This document shows positions 32,621 through 41,471 of a DNA stretch of 64,000 nucleotides, in pieces (within the stretch, counting starts at the first letter, position 1; every line of letters starts with the position of its first letter). The position numbers and the translations under genes are program-made. This DNA is from Longimicrobium sp. (GTDB taxonomy: Bacteria; Gemmatimonadota; Gemmatimonadetes; Longimicrobiales; Longimicrobiaceae), in contig DASVTZ010000073.1 of the NCBI GenBank assembly GCA_036387335.1, positions 29,110 to 93,109 of the forward strand, written 5' to 3'. The notes beneath the pieces are model-generated. The model saw nothing but the letters and a program-made list of their open reading frames with translations, was not told where the DNA came from and did not search any database.

Positions 32621-33673
32621 TCAGATCATCCGACGAGCGCACACGAAGATGCGGCGCAGCTCGCGCTCGTAGTTGCGGCGGCCCATCATGTCGTTGCGCG
32701 CGACGCCGCCGTTGCCCAGCGACGAGTGGATGATGCGGGAACCGCCCGTGGACATGGTGACGTGCGTCACGCGCCCGCCGGAGTCCTCCGCGAAGAAGAG
32801 GAGGTCGCCGGCCTTGAGCCGCGAGAAGTCCTCGCCGGGATCGACTTCGGCGCCGCTGCGCGACTGCTGGTCGGAGTCGCGGGGAATGGTGGTGCCGTGG
32901 AGGCGATGGAGCGCCTGCACGAAGCCCGAGCAGTCCACGCCACCCATCGTCACCCCGCCCCACAGGTACGGCGCGCCCAGCCAGCGAGACCCCGTCTCGC
33001 ACATCGCCTCGCCCACCGTGGGAAAGGACATGGGACGCAGCGCGGCGGGAAAGAGGTCGCCGTGGGGCGTGCCGACGCGGCCGTCGGGGAGGCGCACCAG
33101 GCCGTCCGGCTCGCGCATGACGCGCGCGCCCCAGGGGAGGAAGATGATGCGCTCCCCGTCGTGGCCGATGACCTCCGCGCCGAGCGAGATCCACGGCTCG
33201 CCCGCGCCGCCGACTTCCCAGGCGCGGGCCTCGTGCTCGTGCTGCAGCGCCAGGTAGCCCGCGTGGATCCAGCCGATGTAGCCGTCGTACGCGCGGCACT
33301 GGAGCCAGCGGCCCACGCTGCGCAGCACTACCAGCCGGTTCCCCAGCACCGTCTGCGAGATCTGCGTCTCGCGGACGGCGGGGCCGGAGAGCATCGGCGC
33401 CACGGCGGAGGTGACGAGCGCGTGCACCATCTCCTCCGGGCCCGTGTCCGGAAGGCGCTGCACCTCGTCGCGCACCTCGCGCCACCCGGTGAGCCCCGCG
33501 ATGCGCAGCCGCAGCTCGTCCGCCGCATTGGCCTCGGAGGTGACGCCCACCAGTGCGACGGCGTCGCCATCCACCTCCACCGACACCTCGAAGACGGCGG
33601 TACGGGGGTCGGGCGCGAACTCCTCGCGCACCGCCTCCACCAGCGCGGTCGTCTCGTCCACGGCGCTCCTCAC
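32621..33673 (-). CDS. NlpC/P60 peptidoglycan hydrolase with SH3-like domain
   Basis: A 350-residue C40 family cysteine peptidase that cuts within peptidoglycan stem peptides. The N-terminal ~95 residues are of unknown type. An SH3b-like domain spans ~100-150 (QTVLGNRLVVLRSVGRWLQC, GYIGWIHAGYL). The catalytic domain has Cys in GGVDCSGFVQALHRL, His in RVTHVTMSTG and a third polar/His in RIIHSS. No signal peptide is seen, unlike many relatives, so the site of action is unclear. Its start overlaps the aminotransferase stop by 4 bases (ATGA). Confidence 0.9.
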   Translation of the reverse strand: MRSAVDETTALVEAVREEFAPDPRTAVFEVSVEVDGDAVALVGVTSEANAADELRLRIAGLTGWREVRDEVQRLPDTGPEEMVHALVTSAVAPMLSGPAVRETQISQTVLGNRLVVLRSVGRWLQCRAYDGYIGWIHAGYLALQHEHEARAWEVGGAGEPWISLGAEVIGHDGERIIFLPWGARVMREPDGLVRLPDGRVGTPHGDLFPAALRPMSFPTVGEAMCETGSRWLGAPYLWGGVTMGGVDCSGFVQALHRLHGTTIPRDSDQQSRSGAEVDPGEDFSRLKAGDLLFFAEDSGGRVTHVTMSTGGSRIIHSSLGNGGVARNDMMGRRNYERELRRIFVCARRMI

Positions 33674-34857
33674 CAGGTCTCCGGGCGGGAAAGGACCTCC
33701 ATCACCACGGCGATGTCGTCATCGGTGTTGTAGAGGTGCGGCGAGATGCGGATGGCGCCCTCGCGCAGGACGCAGTTCACGCCCGCGCGCCCCATGGCCC
33801 GGAACGCGCGCTCCGCGTCCGGCGGACGGAAGCAGAAAATCCCGCTGCGGTGTTCGGGACGCAGGTCGCTGACGATCTCCGCCGCGCCAGTCGAGCGAAG
33901 CCACTCGATGAGCGGGTCGAGCAGCTCCAGCACGTGGCGGCGGATGTTGCCGGGACCGACCTCGTGGAGAAGCGTGAGCGATTCCGTCATCCCCGCGATG
34001 TCCTGAAAGGGAAGCGTCGCCACCTCGAAGCGGCGCGCCGTGTCCCAGAACTCGTAGCGGTAGTCGAGGAGGCGGCTGTAATCGAGCGTCCCCGAGATCG
34101 CCGTCCACCCCACCACGCGTGGCTCGAGCTTCGTCACCAGCTGGCGGCGCACGTAGGCGAAGCCGGTGCCGAAGGGGCTGCACAGCCACTTGTGCCCGCC
34201 GGTCGCCAGGACGTCTACGTTGGCGGCGCGCACGTCCACCGGCACCTGGCCGAGCGACTGGATCGCGTCCACCACGAAGAAGATGCCTTGCCGGCGGCAG
34301 ACGCTCCCGAAGCGCTCCAGCACGGCGCTGTACCCGGACGCGAACTGCACGGAAGAGAGCGCAAAGATGCCGACATCGCCGCGCTCCAGCTCCGCCAGGA
34401 TCCGCGCCTCGTCCGGCCGCCCGAACTCGTCGGCGGGGACGAGGTCGAGCGTGACGCCCGCGTTGCGCGCGAGCTGCATCCACGGGTAGACGTTGGCCGG
34501 GAACTCGCGGTCGCTCACCACCACGCGCTGCCCCGGGCGCAGCGGCAGGATGTGCGCGGCGAGATTGATCCCGTAGCTGGTGTTCGGGAGGAGCGCGATC
34601 TCGTCCGCATCGGCCCCGACCAGACGTGCGGCGGCCTCGCGCGCGCGGGTGAGCGTCGGCTCGAAGTCGTCGCCCGTCAGGTCGTGCGCGGACGCGCGGC
34701 GGCGGTTGAGCGTGTCGATGGCGCGGACGGCGCGCTCCGGAAGGGGCGCTACGGCGGCGGCGTTGAGGTACGGCGCGCGCGTGGCGGTGGGGAACTCCCT
34801 CTCTCGAAGGGCGCGTACGTCCAGCGCCGGTGGGGCGGTCTGCGCGGATGCGGCCAA
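33670..34857 (-). CDS. Class V aminotransferase (cysteine-desulfurase-like fold)
   Basis: A 395-residue PLP enzyme. PLP-binding lysine is in ATGGHKWLCSPFGTGF, the Asp that contacts the pyridine N is in FFVVDAIQSLGQV, and an N-terminal YLNAAAVAPLPERAV is typical of isopenicillin-N-epimerase/CsdA relatives. Substrate unknown. TTG 34857 is chosen because AGAGGAG lies 9 bases upstream; the long upstream frame overlaps recX on the other strand. It is coupled by ATGA to the NlpC/P60 gene. Confidence 0.85.
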   Translation of the reverse strand: MAASAQTAPPALDVRALREREFPTATRAPYLNAAAVAPLPERAVRAIDTLNRRRASAHDLTGDDFEPTLTRAREAAARLVGADADEIALLPNTSYGINLAAHILPLRPGQRVVVSDREFPANVYPWMQLARNAGVTLDLVPADEFGRPDEARILAELERGDVGIFALSSVQFASGYSAVLERFGSVCRRQGIFFVVDAIQSLGQVPVDVRAANVDVLATGGHKWLCSPFGTGFAYVRRQLVTKLEPRVVGWTAISGTLDYSRLLDYRYEFWDTARRFEVATLPFQDIAGMTESLTLLHEVGPGNIRRHVLELLDPLIEWLRSTGAAEIVSDLRPEHRSGIFCFRPPDAERAFRAMGRAGVNCVLREGAIRISPHLYNTDDDIAVVMEVLSRPETW

Positions 34858-34954
34858 CAGGTCGATCTCCTCTGGGTGAGGCGAAACGATAACCCCCGCC
34901 TTCTCGCGCAACAAGGTTGCCGCCGGGCACGCACGCGGCTGGCCGGGGTACCTG

Positions 34955-35671
34955 ATGCAGGGAGAATCCACGCTTCTACGGCCGAAACGGCCCGCACGCC
35001 CGTCCACGCTCACGTATCCAGACTTCGTGAAGATCACCGCCATCCAGCCGCAAAAGAACCACGCCGAGCGCCTCAACGTGCACGTGGACGGCGCGTTCCG
35101 CCTGGCGCTCGCCGCGGAGATCGTGCTGGCCGAGGGGCTGCGCGTGGGCGACGAGATGCCGGAAGCGCGCATCCTGGAGCTGGAGGCGCGCGACCAGACG
35201 TGGAAGGCGCGCGAGGCGGCCCTGCACCTCCTTGCCTTCCGTCCGCGCACCGCCGCCGAGCTCCGCCGCCGCCTGCGCGAAAAGGGCTACGCCCCCGAGG
35301 TCACCGACAGCGTCGTCGAGCGGCTGGGGGAGACGGGAGTGGTCGACGACTCCTCATTTGCGGAGATGTTCGTGCGCGACCGCGTCCGCCTGCGCCCCAA
35401 GGGGAAGCGCATCCTCGCCCAGGAGCTGCGCGCCAGGGGCGTCGACGGCGAGATGGCGCAGGCCGCCATCGAGGACGTCATGGAGCGCGAGAACACCACC
35501 GACGTGGACCTCGCGCGCCAGGCCGCCGCCCGCTGGCGCCCCCGCCCCGGCGAAGACCCGCAGGCCTCCCGCCGCCGCCTCTACGGCTTCCTCGCCCGCC
35601 GCGGCTTCGGCAGCGAAGCAATCATGGCCGTGCTGGGTGAAGCGCTCGCGCCGGAGGCGGAAGAGTTGTAA
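34955..35671 (+). CDS. recX: Regulatory protein RecX
   Basis: A 238-residue RecA modulator made of three-helix repeats: LHLLAFRPRTAAELRRRLREKGY, VVERLGETGVVDDSSFAEMFV and FLARRGFGSEAIMAVL (each read within 20-residue parts). It limits RecA filament growth. The conserved part starts about residue 26 (KITAIQPQK), so GTG 35027 is an alternative start; ATG 34955 has a GGGG 8 bases upstream. It is divergent from the aminotransferase gene with a 97-base gap. Confidence 0.92.
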   Translation: MQGESTLLRPKRPARPSTLTYPDFVKITAIQPQKNHAERLNVHVDGAFRLALAAEIVLAEGLRVGDEMPEARILELEARDQTWKAREAALHLLAFRPRTAAELRRRLREKGYAPEVTDSVVERLGETGVVDDSSFAEMFVRDRVRLRPKGKRILAQELRARGVDGEMAQAAIEDVMERENTTDVDLARQAAARWRPRPGEDPQASRRRLYGFLARRGFGSEAIMAVLGEALAPEAEEL

Positions 35672-35704
35672 CCGGTGAGCAGGTGCGGCTTCAAGACCAC
35701 CGGC

Positions 35705-36025
35705 CTATTCGTAGTGGTAGCGCGCCTTCACGCAGTCGAGCGCACCTTCGACAACCCTATAGACGAAGCGGTGCTCGGCAGTGAGACGACGGGACCAGAA
35801 GCCCGCGAACTCGCCTTGCAGCGGCTCCGGCTTTCCGATTCCCTGAAACGGGCTGCGGCGGGTCTCCTCAACGAGCCGTATTAGGCGGGCGGCGACTCTC
35901 GGGTCCTCCTGCACCCAGCAGTAGAGATCTTCCCAAAACTGGGGCTGAACGATCAGGTGCCGCTGGGATCGTCCCACAGCGGCACCTGGATTCAACTCTG
36001 TCTTAGGCCTCTTCCGTTTAGCCAA
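35705..36025 (-). CDS. YoeB/Txe-family toxin (mRNA endonuclease)
   Basis: A 106-residue RelE-superfamily toxin that cleaves mRNA at the ribosome. The core is diagnostic: FWEDLYCWVQEDPRVAARLI, ETRRSPFQGIGKPEPLQGE, FWSRRLTAEHRFVYRV, and the terminal ARYHYE with the catalytic His/Tyr. The first ~20 residues (MAKRKRPKTEL...) are an unusual basic extension; GTG within it may be the real start. It overlaps the antitoxin frame by 8 bases. All active-site residues are present. Confidence 0.92.
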   Translation of the reverse strand: MAKRKRPKTELNPGAAVGRSQRHLIVQPQFWEDLYCWVQEDPRVAARLIRLVEETRRSPFQGIGKPEPLQGEFAGFWSRRLTAEHRFVYRVVEGALDCVKARYHYE

Positions 36026-36293
36026 GGCCCGTCCACCTGCGAAGATCTTCCATAGTCATGATCGTCCCCTCACCCGCAAGCGAGCTTCGCACCGCGGCCC
36101 GCAGCCGCTCCGCGTTCGCAGGCGAAGCGAGCAGGTGCTCGGTATCATTGCGGCTGGAGGTGCGCGCGCGCGCGCCGAAACGGCTCCCCAGACGGAGGTG
36201 CCGCACGGCTCGCCTCGCCGTGGATGCCAGCGCTTCTTCCCTGCTACCGGAGGTGTCGATCACGTTCTTCGTCACTGTGGTGCGCACCTCCAC
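36018..36293 (-). CDS. Phd/YefM-type antitoxin, N-terminal half not recognisable
   Basis: The last ~40 residues (TEHLLASPANAERLRAAV, then MTMEDLRRWTGLG) match the toxin-binding end of Phd/YefM antitoxins. The expected N-terminal DNA-binding half (T..EAR..L..L...V, RGNAVLVS) is missing in this frame, and none of the other two frames supplies it cleanly. Either the gene has lost or frameshifted its 5' half, or the real start is internal. The stop overlaps the YoeB start. The rest of the 240 bases upstream to 36534 is non-coding. Confidence 0.55.
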   Translation of the reverse strand: MEVRTTVTKNVIDTSGSREEALASTARRAVRHLRLGSRFGARARTSSRNDTEHLLASPANAERLRAAVRSSLAGEGTIMTMEDLRRWTGLG

Positions 36294-36434
36294 TCTGGCG
36301 TGTTTACCTGCTTCGAGATACCCCGGCTCATCGTAGGCGGTTCCTGCGAACTGGTCAATATTTCGCCCTCCCGAACCTTGTTTCCACGCACAGTTTCGAA
36401 AAGCAGCTGCAGAGAATCCCAGCGTCTCAACGCG

Positions 36435-36462
36435 CCTCTGCGTCTCCGCGCCTCCGCGTGAG
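36435..36462. repeat. Family A repeat, single arm (copy 4)
   Basis: Only the right-hand arm cctctgcgtctccgcgcctc... (ending gtgag) is present; no matching left arm is found within the preceding 200 bases. It is in the ~240-base non-coding stretch upstream of the penicillin acylase gene, which otherwise shows nothing recognisable. Confidence 0.8.
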
Positions 36463-36533
36463 ATTGCAGTTTCAGCGCCCGGGGCCCATGATTGCCAAGC
36501 CCCTACGTGCTGATCCCTCCTGAACCAAAATCA

Positions 36534-38888
36534 ATGAAGAAGCTCGGGTACGCCATGCTGGCGCTGCTGCTGCTCGTCGTCGCGGGATTGGCGGGCACCC
36601 GCTGGTACATGGGCCGCGCGGAGCCGGACCCGGGGCGCGACGCGGCGCTCGCCGGGCTGGGCGCGCCGGTGGAGGTGTGGCGCGACTCGCTTGCGGTGCC
36701 GCACGTGTGGGCGCGCAACGAGGCGGACCTCTTCCGCGCGATGGGCTACGTCCATGCGCAGGACCGGCTCTGGCAGATGGAGCTCTTCCGGCGCGTGGCG
36801 GACGGGCGCATGGCCGAGATCCTGGGCCCCGACCTCGTGGACACCGACCGCTTCCTGCGCACCGTCGGGATGGGCCGCGCCGCCGCCGAGGACGAGCGCA
36901 TGCTCGACCCGCCCGCCCGCGCGCTCCTCCAGGCGTACGCGGACGGCGTGAACGCGTGGATGCGCGAGCACCCCGGGCCGCTCCCCCCCGAGTTCATGAT
37001 CCTCCGCTTCAAGCCGGAGCCCTGGAAGGTCCGCAACACCCTCTCCATCGCCAAGATCATGGCGTGGGACCTGGCCGGCTGGGAGCTCGACCTGGAGCTC
37101 CAGCGCGCCGTCGACGCCGTGGGCCCGGAGCTCGGCCGTGACCTCATCCCCGCCTATCCCGACTCCGGCATCACCATCATGGAGGACGTGGCAGTGGCGC
37201 CCGCCGCCGCGCCCGCCGCCCCCCGCGTCTCGGGGATGTCGATCCCGTCGATCCCGCCCATCGCCGCGGCGCTGCTGGACGGCGTATCGGCGGCGAGGGC
37301 GTCGAACGCGTGGGTGATCGGCGGGTCGCGGACGAAGTCGGGCAAGCCCATCCTCGCCAACGACATGCACCTGGCGCTGCGGGCGCCGGCGCTCTGGTAC
37401 CTCGCCGCGCTGCACGGTGGCGGACTCAACGTGGCGGGGATGACCCTTCCCGGCGTGCCGGTGGTGATCGCCGGGCACAACGACCGCGTGGCGTGGGGCT
37501 TCACCAACGCCATGGTGGACGACGTGGACTACTTCATCGAAGAGACCGATCCCGCCGACAGCACGCGCTACCGCACGGAGCGGGGATCGGAGCCGTTCAT
37601 CGTCCGCCACGACACCATCCGCGTCAAAGGCGAGGCCCCGGTGGTCCACCGCGTCCGCGCCACGCGCCACGGGCCCGTGCTCTCCGATGTGGAGAAGCGT
37701 TCCGGCGGCCGCGTGCTGGCGATGAAGTGGACGGCGCTCGATCCGTCGCGCGAGGTGTCGGCGTTCTTTGGGATGAACCGCGCGCGCAACGCCGCCGAGT
37801 TCGTGGCCGCCATGCACGACTTCCGCACGCCGCACCAGAACGTCGTCTTCGCGGACGTGGATGGCGCGTTCGGCTACCAGATGGGCGGCCGGGTCCCCGT
37901 GCGTCGCAACGCCGGCACCATCCTCCCCGTCCCCGGCTGGACGGGCGAGGGGGAGTGGGAGCGCTACCTGGAGCTTTCCGAGCACCCGCACCTGCTCAAC
38001 CCGCCGCGGGGGTACATCGTCACCGCCAACAACCTGCAGTCGCGCGCACTGCACGCCCGCATCGGTACCGAGTACGTGGGCCCCGCGCGCGCGGAGCGCA
38101 TCACTGAGATGGTGCGGGCCGGCAGCCGCCTGACCGCCGCCGACGTCGCCCGCCAGCAGATGGACGTGCGCGACCTCTTCGCCTTGCGCCACCTCCCACT
38201 CGCCGTGCGCGCCGCCGGCCTCGCGGGCGACACCGCCGCGGCGCACACGCTGCGCGCGTGGGACGGAAGCGCCACGCTCGACTCGCGCGCGACGCCGCTC
38301 TTCTACACCTGGTTCGACGCCCTCCGCAAGCTCATCGGCGACGACGAGTTCCGCGGCAAGACCCCGTACTTCGGCCGCGGCACCCTGGATCGCCTCCTGG
38401 CCCGCGGCGGCGGCGCCTGGGTGGACGACGTGCGCACTCCCAGGCGCGAGACGCTGGACGAGCTCTCCGCCGAGGCCATGCGCCAGGCCATACGCACGGT
38501 GGACGGCCGCAACTGGGGCGAGATGCACAGCACGCGCATGGATCACCCGCTGGGCGTCGTGAGCGCGCTCGACCGCGCCTTCGGCCTCAACATCGGCCCC
38601 TTCCCCTCCCCGGGCTCCTCGAACACGGTGAACGCGCTCGGGCTGGGACGTCGCCAGGCGCCGTACGTCAACGGCTACGGCCCCAGCCAGCGCCACGTGG
38701 TGGACATGGCGCACGTGGACGACGAGGGAGGTTTCATCATCCCCACGGGCCAGTCCGGCATCCCCACCTCCCGGCACTACCAGGACCAGACGCTGCTCTG
38801 GCGCGAAGGCCGCCTCTGGCGCATCCCGCTCGACCGCCGCAAGGCAGAGGCGCGGACAGTAGCGCGCCTGACCCTGCGGCCGCAGTAG
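36534..38888 (+). CDS. Penicillin acylase-family (Ntn) hydrolase
   Basis: A 784-residue precursor of the penicillin/cephalosporin/AHL acylase family, which self-cleaves into alpha and beta chains and hydrolyses amides. An N-terminal membrane/signal helix (YAMLALLLLVVAGLAG) is followed by the alpha region (AMGYVHAQDRLWQMELFRR). The nucleophile Ser is in AARASNAWVIGG at about residue 265, with family motifs ILANDMHL and PFPSPGSSNTVNA. ATG 36534 is preferred; the frame extends 14 codons upstream without a better site. Quorum-signal or antibiotic cleavage is possible, but the substrate is unknown. Confidence 0.92.
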   Translation: MKKLGYAMLALLLLVVAGLAGTRWYMGRAEPDPGRDAALAGLGAPVEVWRDSLAVPHVWARNEADLFRAMGYVHAQDRLWQMELFRRVADGRMAEILGPDLVDTDRFLRTVGMGRAAAEDERMLDPPARALLQAYADGVNAWMREHPGPLPPEFMILRFKPEPWKVRNTLSIAKIMAWDLAGWELDLELQRAVDAVGPELGRDLIPAYPDSGITIMEDVAVAPAAAPAAPRVSGMSIPSIPPIAAALLDGVSAARASNAWVIGGSRTKSGKPILANDMHLALRAPALWYLAALHGGGLNVAGMTLPGVPVVIAGHNDRVAWGFTNAMVDDVDYFIEETDPADSTRYRTERGSEPFIVRHDTIRVKGEAPVVHRVRATRHGPVLSDVEKRSGGRVLAMKWTALDPSREVSAFFGMNRARNAAEFVAAMHDFRTPHQNVVFADVDGAFGYQMGGRVPVRRNAGTILPVPGWTGEGEWERYLELSEHPHLLNPPRGYIVTANNLQSRALHARIGTEYVGPARAERITEMVRAGSRLTAADVARQQMDVRDLFALRHLPLAVRAAGLAGDTAAAHTLRAWDGSATLDSRATPLFYTWFDALRKLIGDDEFRGKTPYFGRGTLDRLLARGGGAWVDDVRTPRRETLDELSAEAMRQAIRTVDGRNWGEMHSTRMDHPLGVVSALDRAFGLNIGPFPSPGSSNTVNALGLGRRQAPYVNGYGPSQRHVVDMAHVDDEGGFIIPTGQSGIPTSRHYQDQTLLWREGRLWRIPLDRRKAEARTVARLTLRPQ

Positions 38889-38895
38889 GCGCAGA

Positions 38896-38935
38896 CGAGG
38901 AACGCCGCCGGACGCATGTCTGGCGGCGTTCCTCG
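38896..38935. terminator. Hairpin terminator between convergent genes
   Basis: 14-bp perfect stem cgaggaacgccgcc/ggcggcgttcctcg (38896-38909 with 38922-38935), 12-base loop, followed by ttctc on plus. It lies between the penicillin acylase stop (38888) and the 3' end of the small minus-strand gene at 38939, so it can serve both. Confidence 0.75.
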
Positions 38936-38938
38936 TTC

Positions 38939-39175
38939 TCAAGAGGCCGGCGTCCCCGCCTTCTGCTCTCGCATGGTTCCCGCAAGCGCGCGCAGCGCCC
39001 GGTTCACGGCATCCGAATCTGGAAAGACTTCGGCGACATCAGGATCGAGAAGCACGATGCTGACGGAGCGCGCGTAACGTTCCGCGTACTTTCCCCGCAC
39101 ACCACCGCTGAAATCGTACTCCGAAAGCATCTCGTCGTCGTGCCGCGTGATGGTGCTGGGTGGATTCTTCTTCAT
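38939..39175 (-). CDS. Conserved small hypothetical protein
   Basis: A 78-residue protein: MLSEYDFSGGVRGKYAERY then a segment VLLDPDVAEVFPDSDAVNRAL. This pattern (EYDF..GVRGKY..RY, DPDVA..FPD...VN.AL) is recognised from many uncharacterised small bacterial proteins that often sit next to PIN or RelE toxins. No toxin is adjacent here. It lies 27 bases after the DUF3131 gene on the same strand. Confidence 0.75.
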   Translation of the reverse strand: MKKNPPSTITRHDDEMLSEYDFSGGVRGKYAERYARSVSIVLLDPDVAEVFPDSDAVNRALRALAGTMREQKAGTPAS

Positions 39176-39202
39176 ACTTCCGCCGAAGGACGTGCAGCTT
39201 CG

Positions 39203-40474
39203 TCAGTGCACCAGCGGAAGCCGGTCCACGCTGTACAGGGCGGCCTCGAGGATGGCGGCGGCGGTGTTGACGTTCTCGCTTCCCGTGGGGGCGCGGCTCC
39301 CTTCGAACACGCCCGAGCTCCACCCGCGGACCGGGCTGAGGGCGGGCGCCACGGCGTCGGCGCCCAGGCGGGTGTAGGGGCTCGGAAGGAGCGCGTGCCA
39401 GGCGAAAGCGGCCTTGGCGCTGATCCAGCGCGGCCCGTCGAGCACGGTCTCGCTCCCCTGCACGCCCACGGAGAAGGGGTTTCCGCGGTAGCTTATGGCG
39501 TAGTAGTAGAAGTAGTACGGCGCGATGGGGACGTGGTCCTCGCTCACGAAGGTGACCTCGCCGGTGCGCCGGTACCGCTCCTCCTGCGCCTCCAGCGAAC
39601 CGGTCGCGAGCTGCTTCATCTCGCGGTTCCACCCCAGCTCCATCCCCATCAGGATGAACGGCTCGCTAGTGAGGAAGTCGTCGCCGCGCCGGTCGGCGAG
39701 GAGAGGCACGCCGTAGACCTGGATCGGAAGCGAGTTCTCGCGCAGGCTCAGCGCCCGCTCGGCGCGCTGGCCCCAGAGCGCGAAGCCGTACGCCGCGTAC
39801 TGCTCGTATCCCAGGCGCCCTTCCTGGTACCGGAGCAGCTGCCCAGCGGGGGTGAGCTCCGCGCCGGACAGGTACCCGTCGCGCACCATCTCCGCCAGCT
39901 TGATCCTCGCCACGATCCGCCGCACCGCCGGCCCGTACTGCGGATGGCGCGTCTCGATGATCCTGAGCCACACCAGCAGCCGGCCCACGTCCGTGGTGGA
40001 CCATCCGAAGCCGCGCTCCCCGACCGTCTGGTCGCGGTCGTCGCGCCCGGCCACGGCGCCGGTGAGCGTGGAGTAGTTCTTGTTCGGCGCCACCTCGTCG
40101 AAGAAGCGAAGCCCCTCGATCGTCTGCAGCGCCCGCGTCATGCGCGCGTCGAAGTCCTGGGGCGTGATGATTCCCAGCTCGCCCGCGCAGTGGAACGCCG
40201 CCAGCCCGCTCGCCATGTCCCAGACCGTGGCGTACGTGTAGCTCCTCACGGAGTTGACCAGCCCCGTCTGCGGCTGGTACTCGCGATCCACGTACGTCCA
40301 CGCACCGCGCGCCGCCTCGAGCAGAAAGGCCTGGTCCGGATGCGGATTGGGCCGGCCGGGGCGCGGAAGCTCCGGCAGCAGCGAATCCGGCGCGTCGTCG
40401 GCGCACGCGGCGACCCCGAGCGCTACGAGCGCGGCGGCGGCGAGTTTGAGGAGTTTTCGTGAACGAGTGGGCAC
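39203..40474 (-). CDS. DUF3131 lipoprotein
   Basis: A 423-residue protein with a lipobox (ALGVAAC, Cys about residue 24). The remainder is an alpha/alpha-barrel-like DUF3131 domain: ARGAWTYVDREYQPQTGLVN, TYATVWDMASGLAAFHCAGE, FGWSTTDVGRLLVWLRI. The fold resembles glycoside-processing enzymes, but no activity is established. It ends NTAAAILEALY-like and is lipid-anchored. The 42 bases after the PemK-type gene suggest it is separately expressed or a distal gene. Confidence 0.82.
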   Translation of the reverse strand: MPTRSRKLLKLAAAALVALGVAACADDAPDSLLPELPRPGRPNPHPDQAFLLEAARGAWTYVDREYQPQTGLVNSVRSYTYATVWDMASGLAAFHCAGELGIITPQDFDARMTRALQTIEGLRFFDEVAPNKNYSTLTGAVAGRDDRDQTVGERGFGWSTTDVGRLLVWLRIIETRHPQYGPAVRRIVARIKLAEMVRDGYLSGAELTPAGQLLRYQEGRLGYEQYAAYGFALWGQRAERALSLRENSLPIQVYGVPLLADRRGDDFLTSEPFILMGMELGWNREMKQLATGSLEAQEERYRRTGEVTFVSEDHVPIAPYYFYYYAISYRGNPFSVGVQGSETVLDGPRWISAKAAFAWHALLPSPYTRLGADAVAPALSPVRGWSSGVFEGSRAPTGSENVNTAAAILEAALYSVDRLPLVH

Positions 40475-40516
40475 GGGGTAACTCGGGAGAGGGAGAAGAC
40501 GTCGCGCAGCAGATAC

Positions 40517-40861
40517 TTAGTTCTGGCTTTCGGGCCGCAGGAGATCGATGACAGCATCCACGATACGATCCCTGGATGCGGAGCCCAGCACTCCAACCCG
40601 GCGGACCGCGAGTGATGCGCTCATCGTAAAGAGCTTCGCCGGACGCGCATAGCTGGTGTGACGCAACGCACCCGCGGTGAAATCAATCCGAGTGAGCTCG
40701 ACAGCCGTCGGATCAGCGTAAGCGTTGCTCGTGAGCTGGCAGAGCACGACATCACCCCGCCCGGCGTCCGCGAGCACGACAGCGGGGCGCAACTTGGCCC
40801 GCGACAAATCGGAGTACGGGAACGGGATCAGGACTACTGCTCCTGCTGCAAATACGCCCAT
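40517..40861 (-). CDS. PemK/MazF-family toxin (mRNA interferase)
   Basis: A 114-residue type II toxin. It has the MazF/PemK fold pattern: GAVVLIPFPYSDLSRAKLRPAVVLA (in two parts: VVLIPFPYSD and KLRPAVVLA), VVLCQLTSN, and SYARPAKLFTM. It cleaves RNA at short sequences. The start is ATG 40861, inside the end of the antitoxin gene (28-base overlap), typical of toxin-antitoxin operons. Confidence 0.88.
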   Translation of the reverse strand: MGVFAAGAVVLIPFPYSDLSRAKLRPAVVLADAGRGDVVLCQLTSNAYADPTAVELTRIDFTAGALRHTSYARPAKLFTMSASLAVRRVGVLGSASRDRIVDAVIDLLRPESQN

Positions 40862-41055
40862 GCGGCGTCCTCCTCCTCGCGATTCCAGTCGGACAGCGCA
40901 CCTTCGCTGAGCAACAACGATGTATCTGGCACCGCGACATTCACCTTCTCGTCGAGCACCGTCACGAGCGCACGGCGGCTCTCGCAGAGTGACAGCGGCT
41001 CGAGCAGTCGCACGTGTCCGCTCGGAGTGATGACGGCTTCCACTGTTTGTGGCAT
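40834..41055 (-). CDS. Antitoxin partner of the PemK-type toxin
   Basis: A 73-residue protein. The N-terminal half (TVEAVITPSGHVRLLEPL) is of the short beta-hairpin DNA-binding type (AF2212/AbrB-like), and the acidic C-terminus (LSEGALSDWNREEEDAAWAYL) is the toxin-neutralising part seen in such pairs. It is followed with a 28-base overlap by the toxin gene. A weak GAGGAGG-like leader (ggaggaccc) precedes ATG 41055. Confidence 0.85.
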   Translation of the reverse strand: MPQTVEAVITPSGHVRLLEPLSLCESRRALVTVLDEKVNVAVPDTSLLLSEGALSDWNREEEDAAWAYLQQEQ

Positions 41056-41140
41056 GGGTCCTCCTCGTCCGAAGTGATTCGCGATCCGGTGCGGCGCATG
41101 ACATGGGGTCCGAGTCGCCTCTCCTAGCGCTCAGCGACGG

Positions 41141-41440
41141 TCAACGAGACTCCGGATTGTCAGCCGCTGCACCATCGGCACTCTGAAGAACCGTCCTGTT
41201 GAACTCGGCCTCGACCGCCCGCAGGTTGATTTCCAGCCTTGCTCGCTTCTCCTGCGTCAGTCCGGCGTGCTGTGCAACATCAAACTGTCCACCACAAAAA
41301 GCCCAAACGGGAGCAGCGTCTGGATGATCATCTGCAGATTGCGCTGCACGAACTCCCAGATCACTCGCCGCTCCTCGCGCTGGTGTGTGTCGCTGGCTCT
41401 TATACCGGAAGCCCCTGGACACGCAATCTAGCTGGCGATC
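41141..41440 (-). pseudogene. Possible frameshifted small membrane protein
   Basis: Two overlapping minus-strand frames each look half right. One encodes VIWEFVQRNLQMIIQTLLP and GLFVVDSLMLHSTPD then stops. The next frame continues from there with LTQEKRARLEINLRAVEAEFN and ends at 41141. Joined at about 41265 they would make one small protein with an amphipathic/hydrophobic helix and a charged helix. Neither frame alone has a good start. This may be a decayed gene or a sequencing indel; no family recognised. Confidence 0.3.
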
Positions 41441-41471
41441 TACGGCGCTCCAATACTGCGCCACACATCCG

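Noticed and set aside
34858..35250. Aminotransferase extension to 35250
   Set aside because: It overlaps recX on the opposite strand, which is a clear gene; TTG 34857 has a strong ribosome site.
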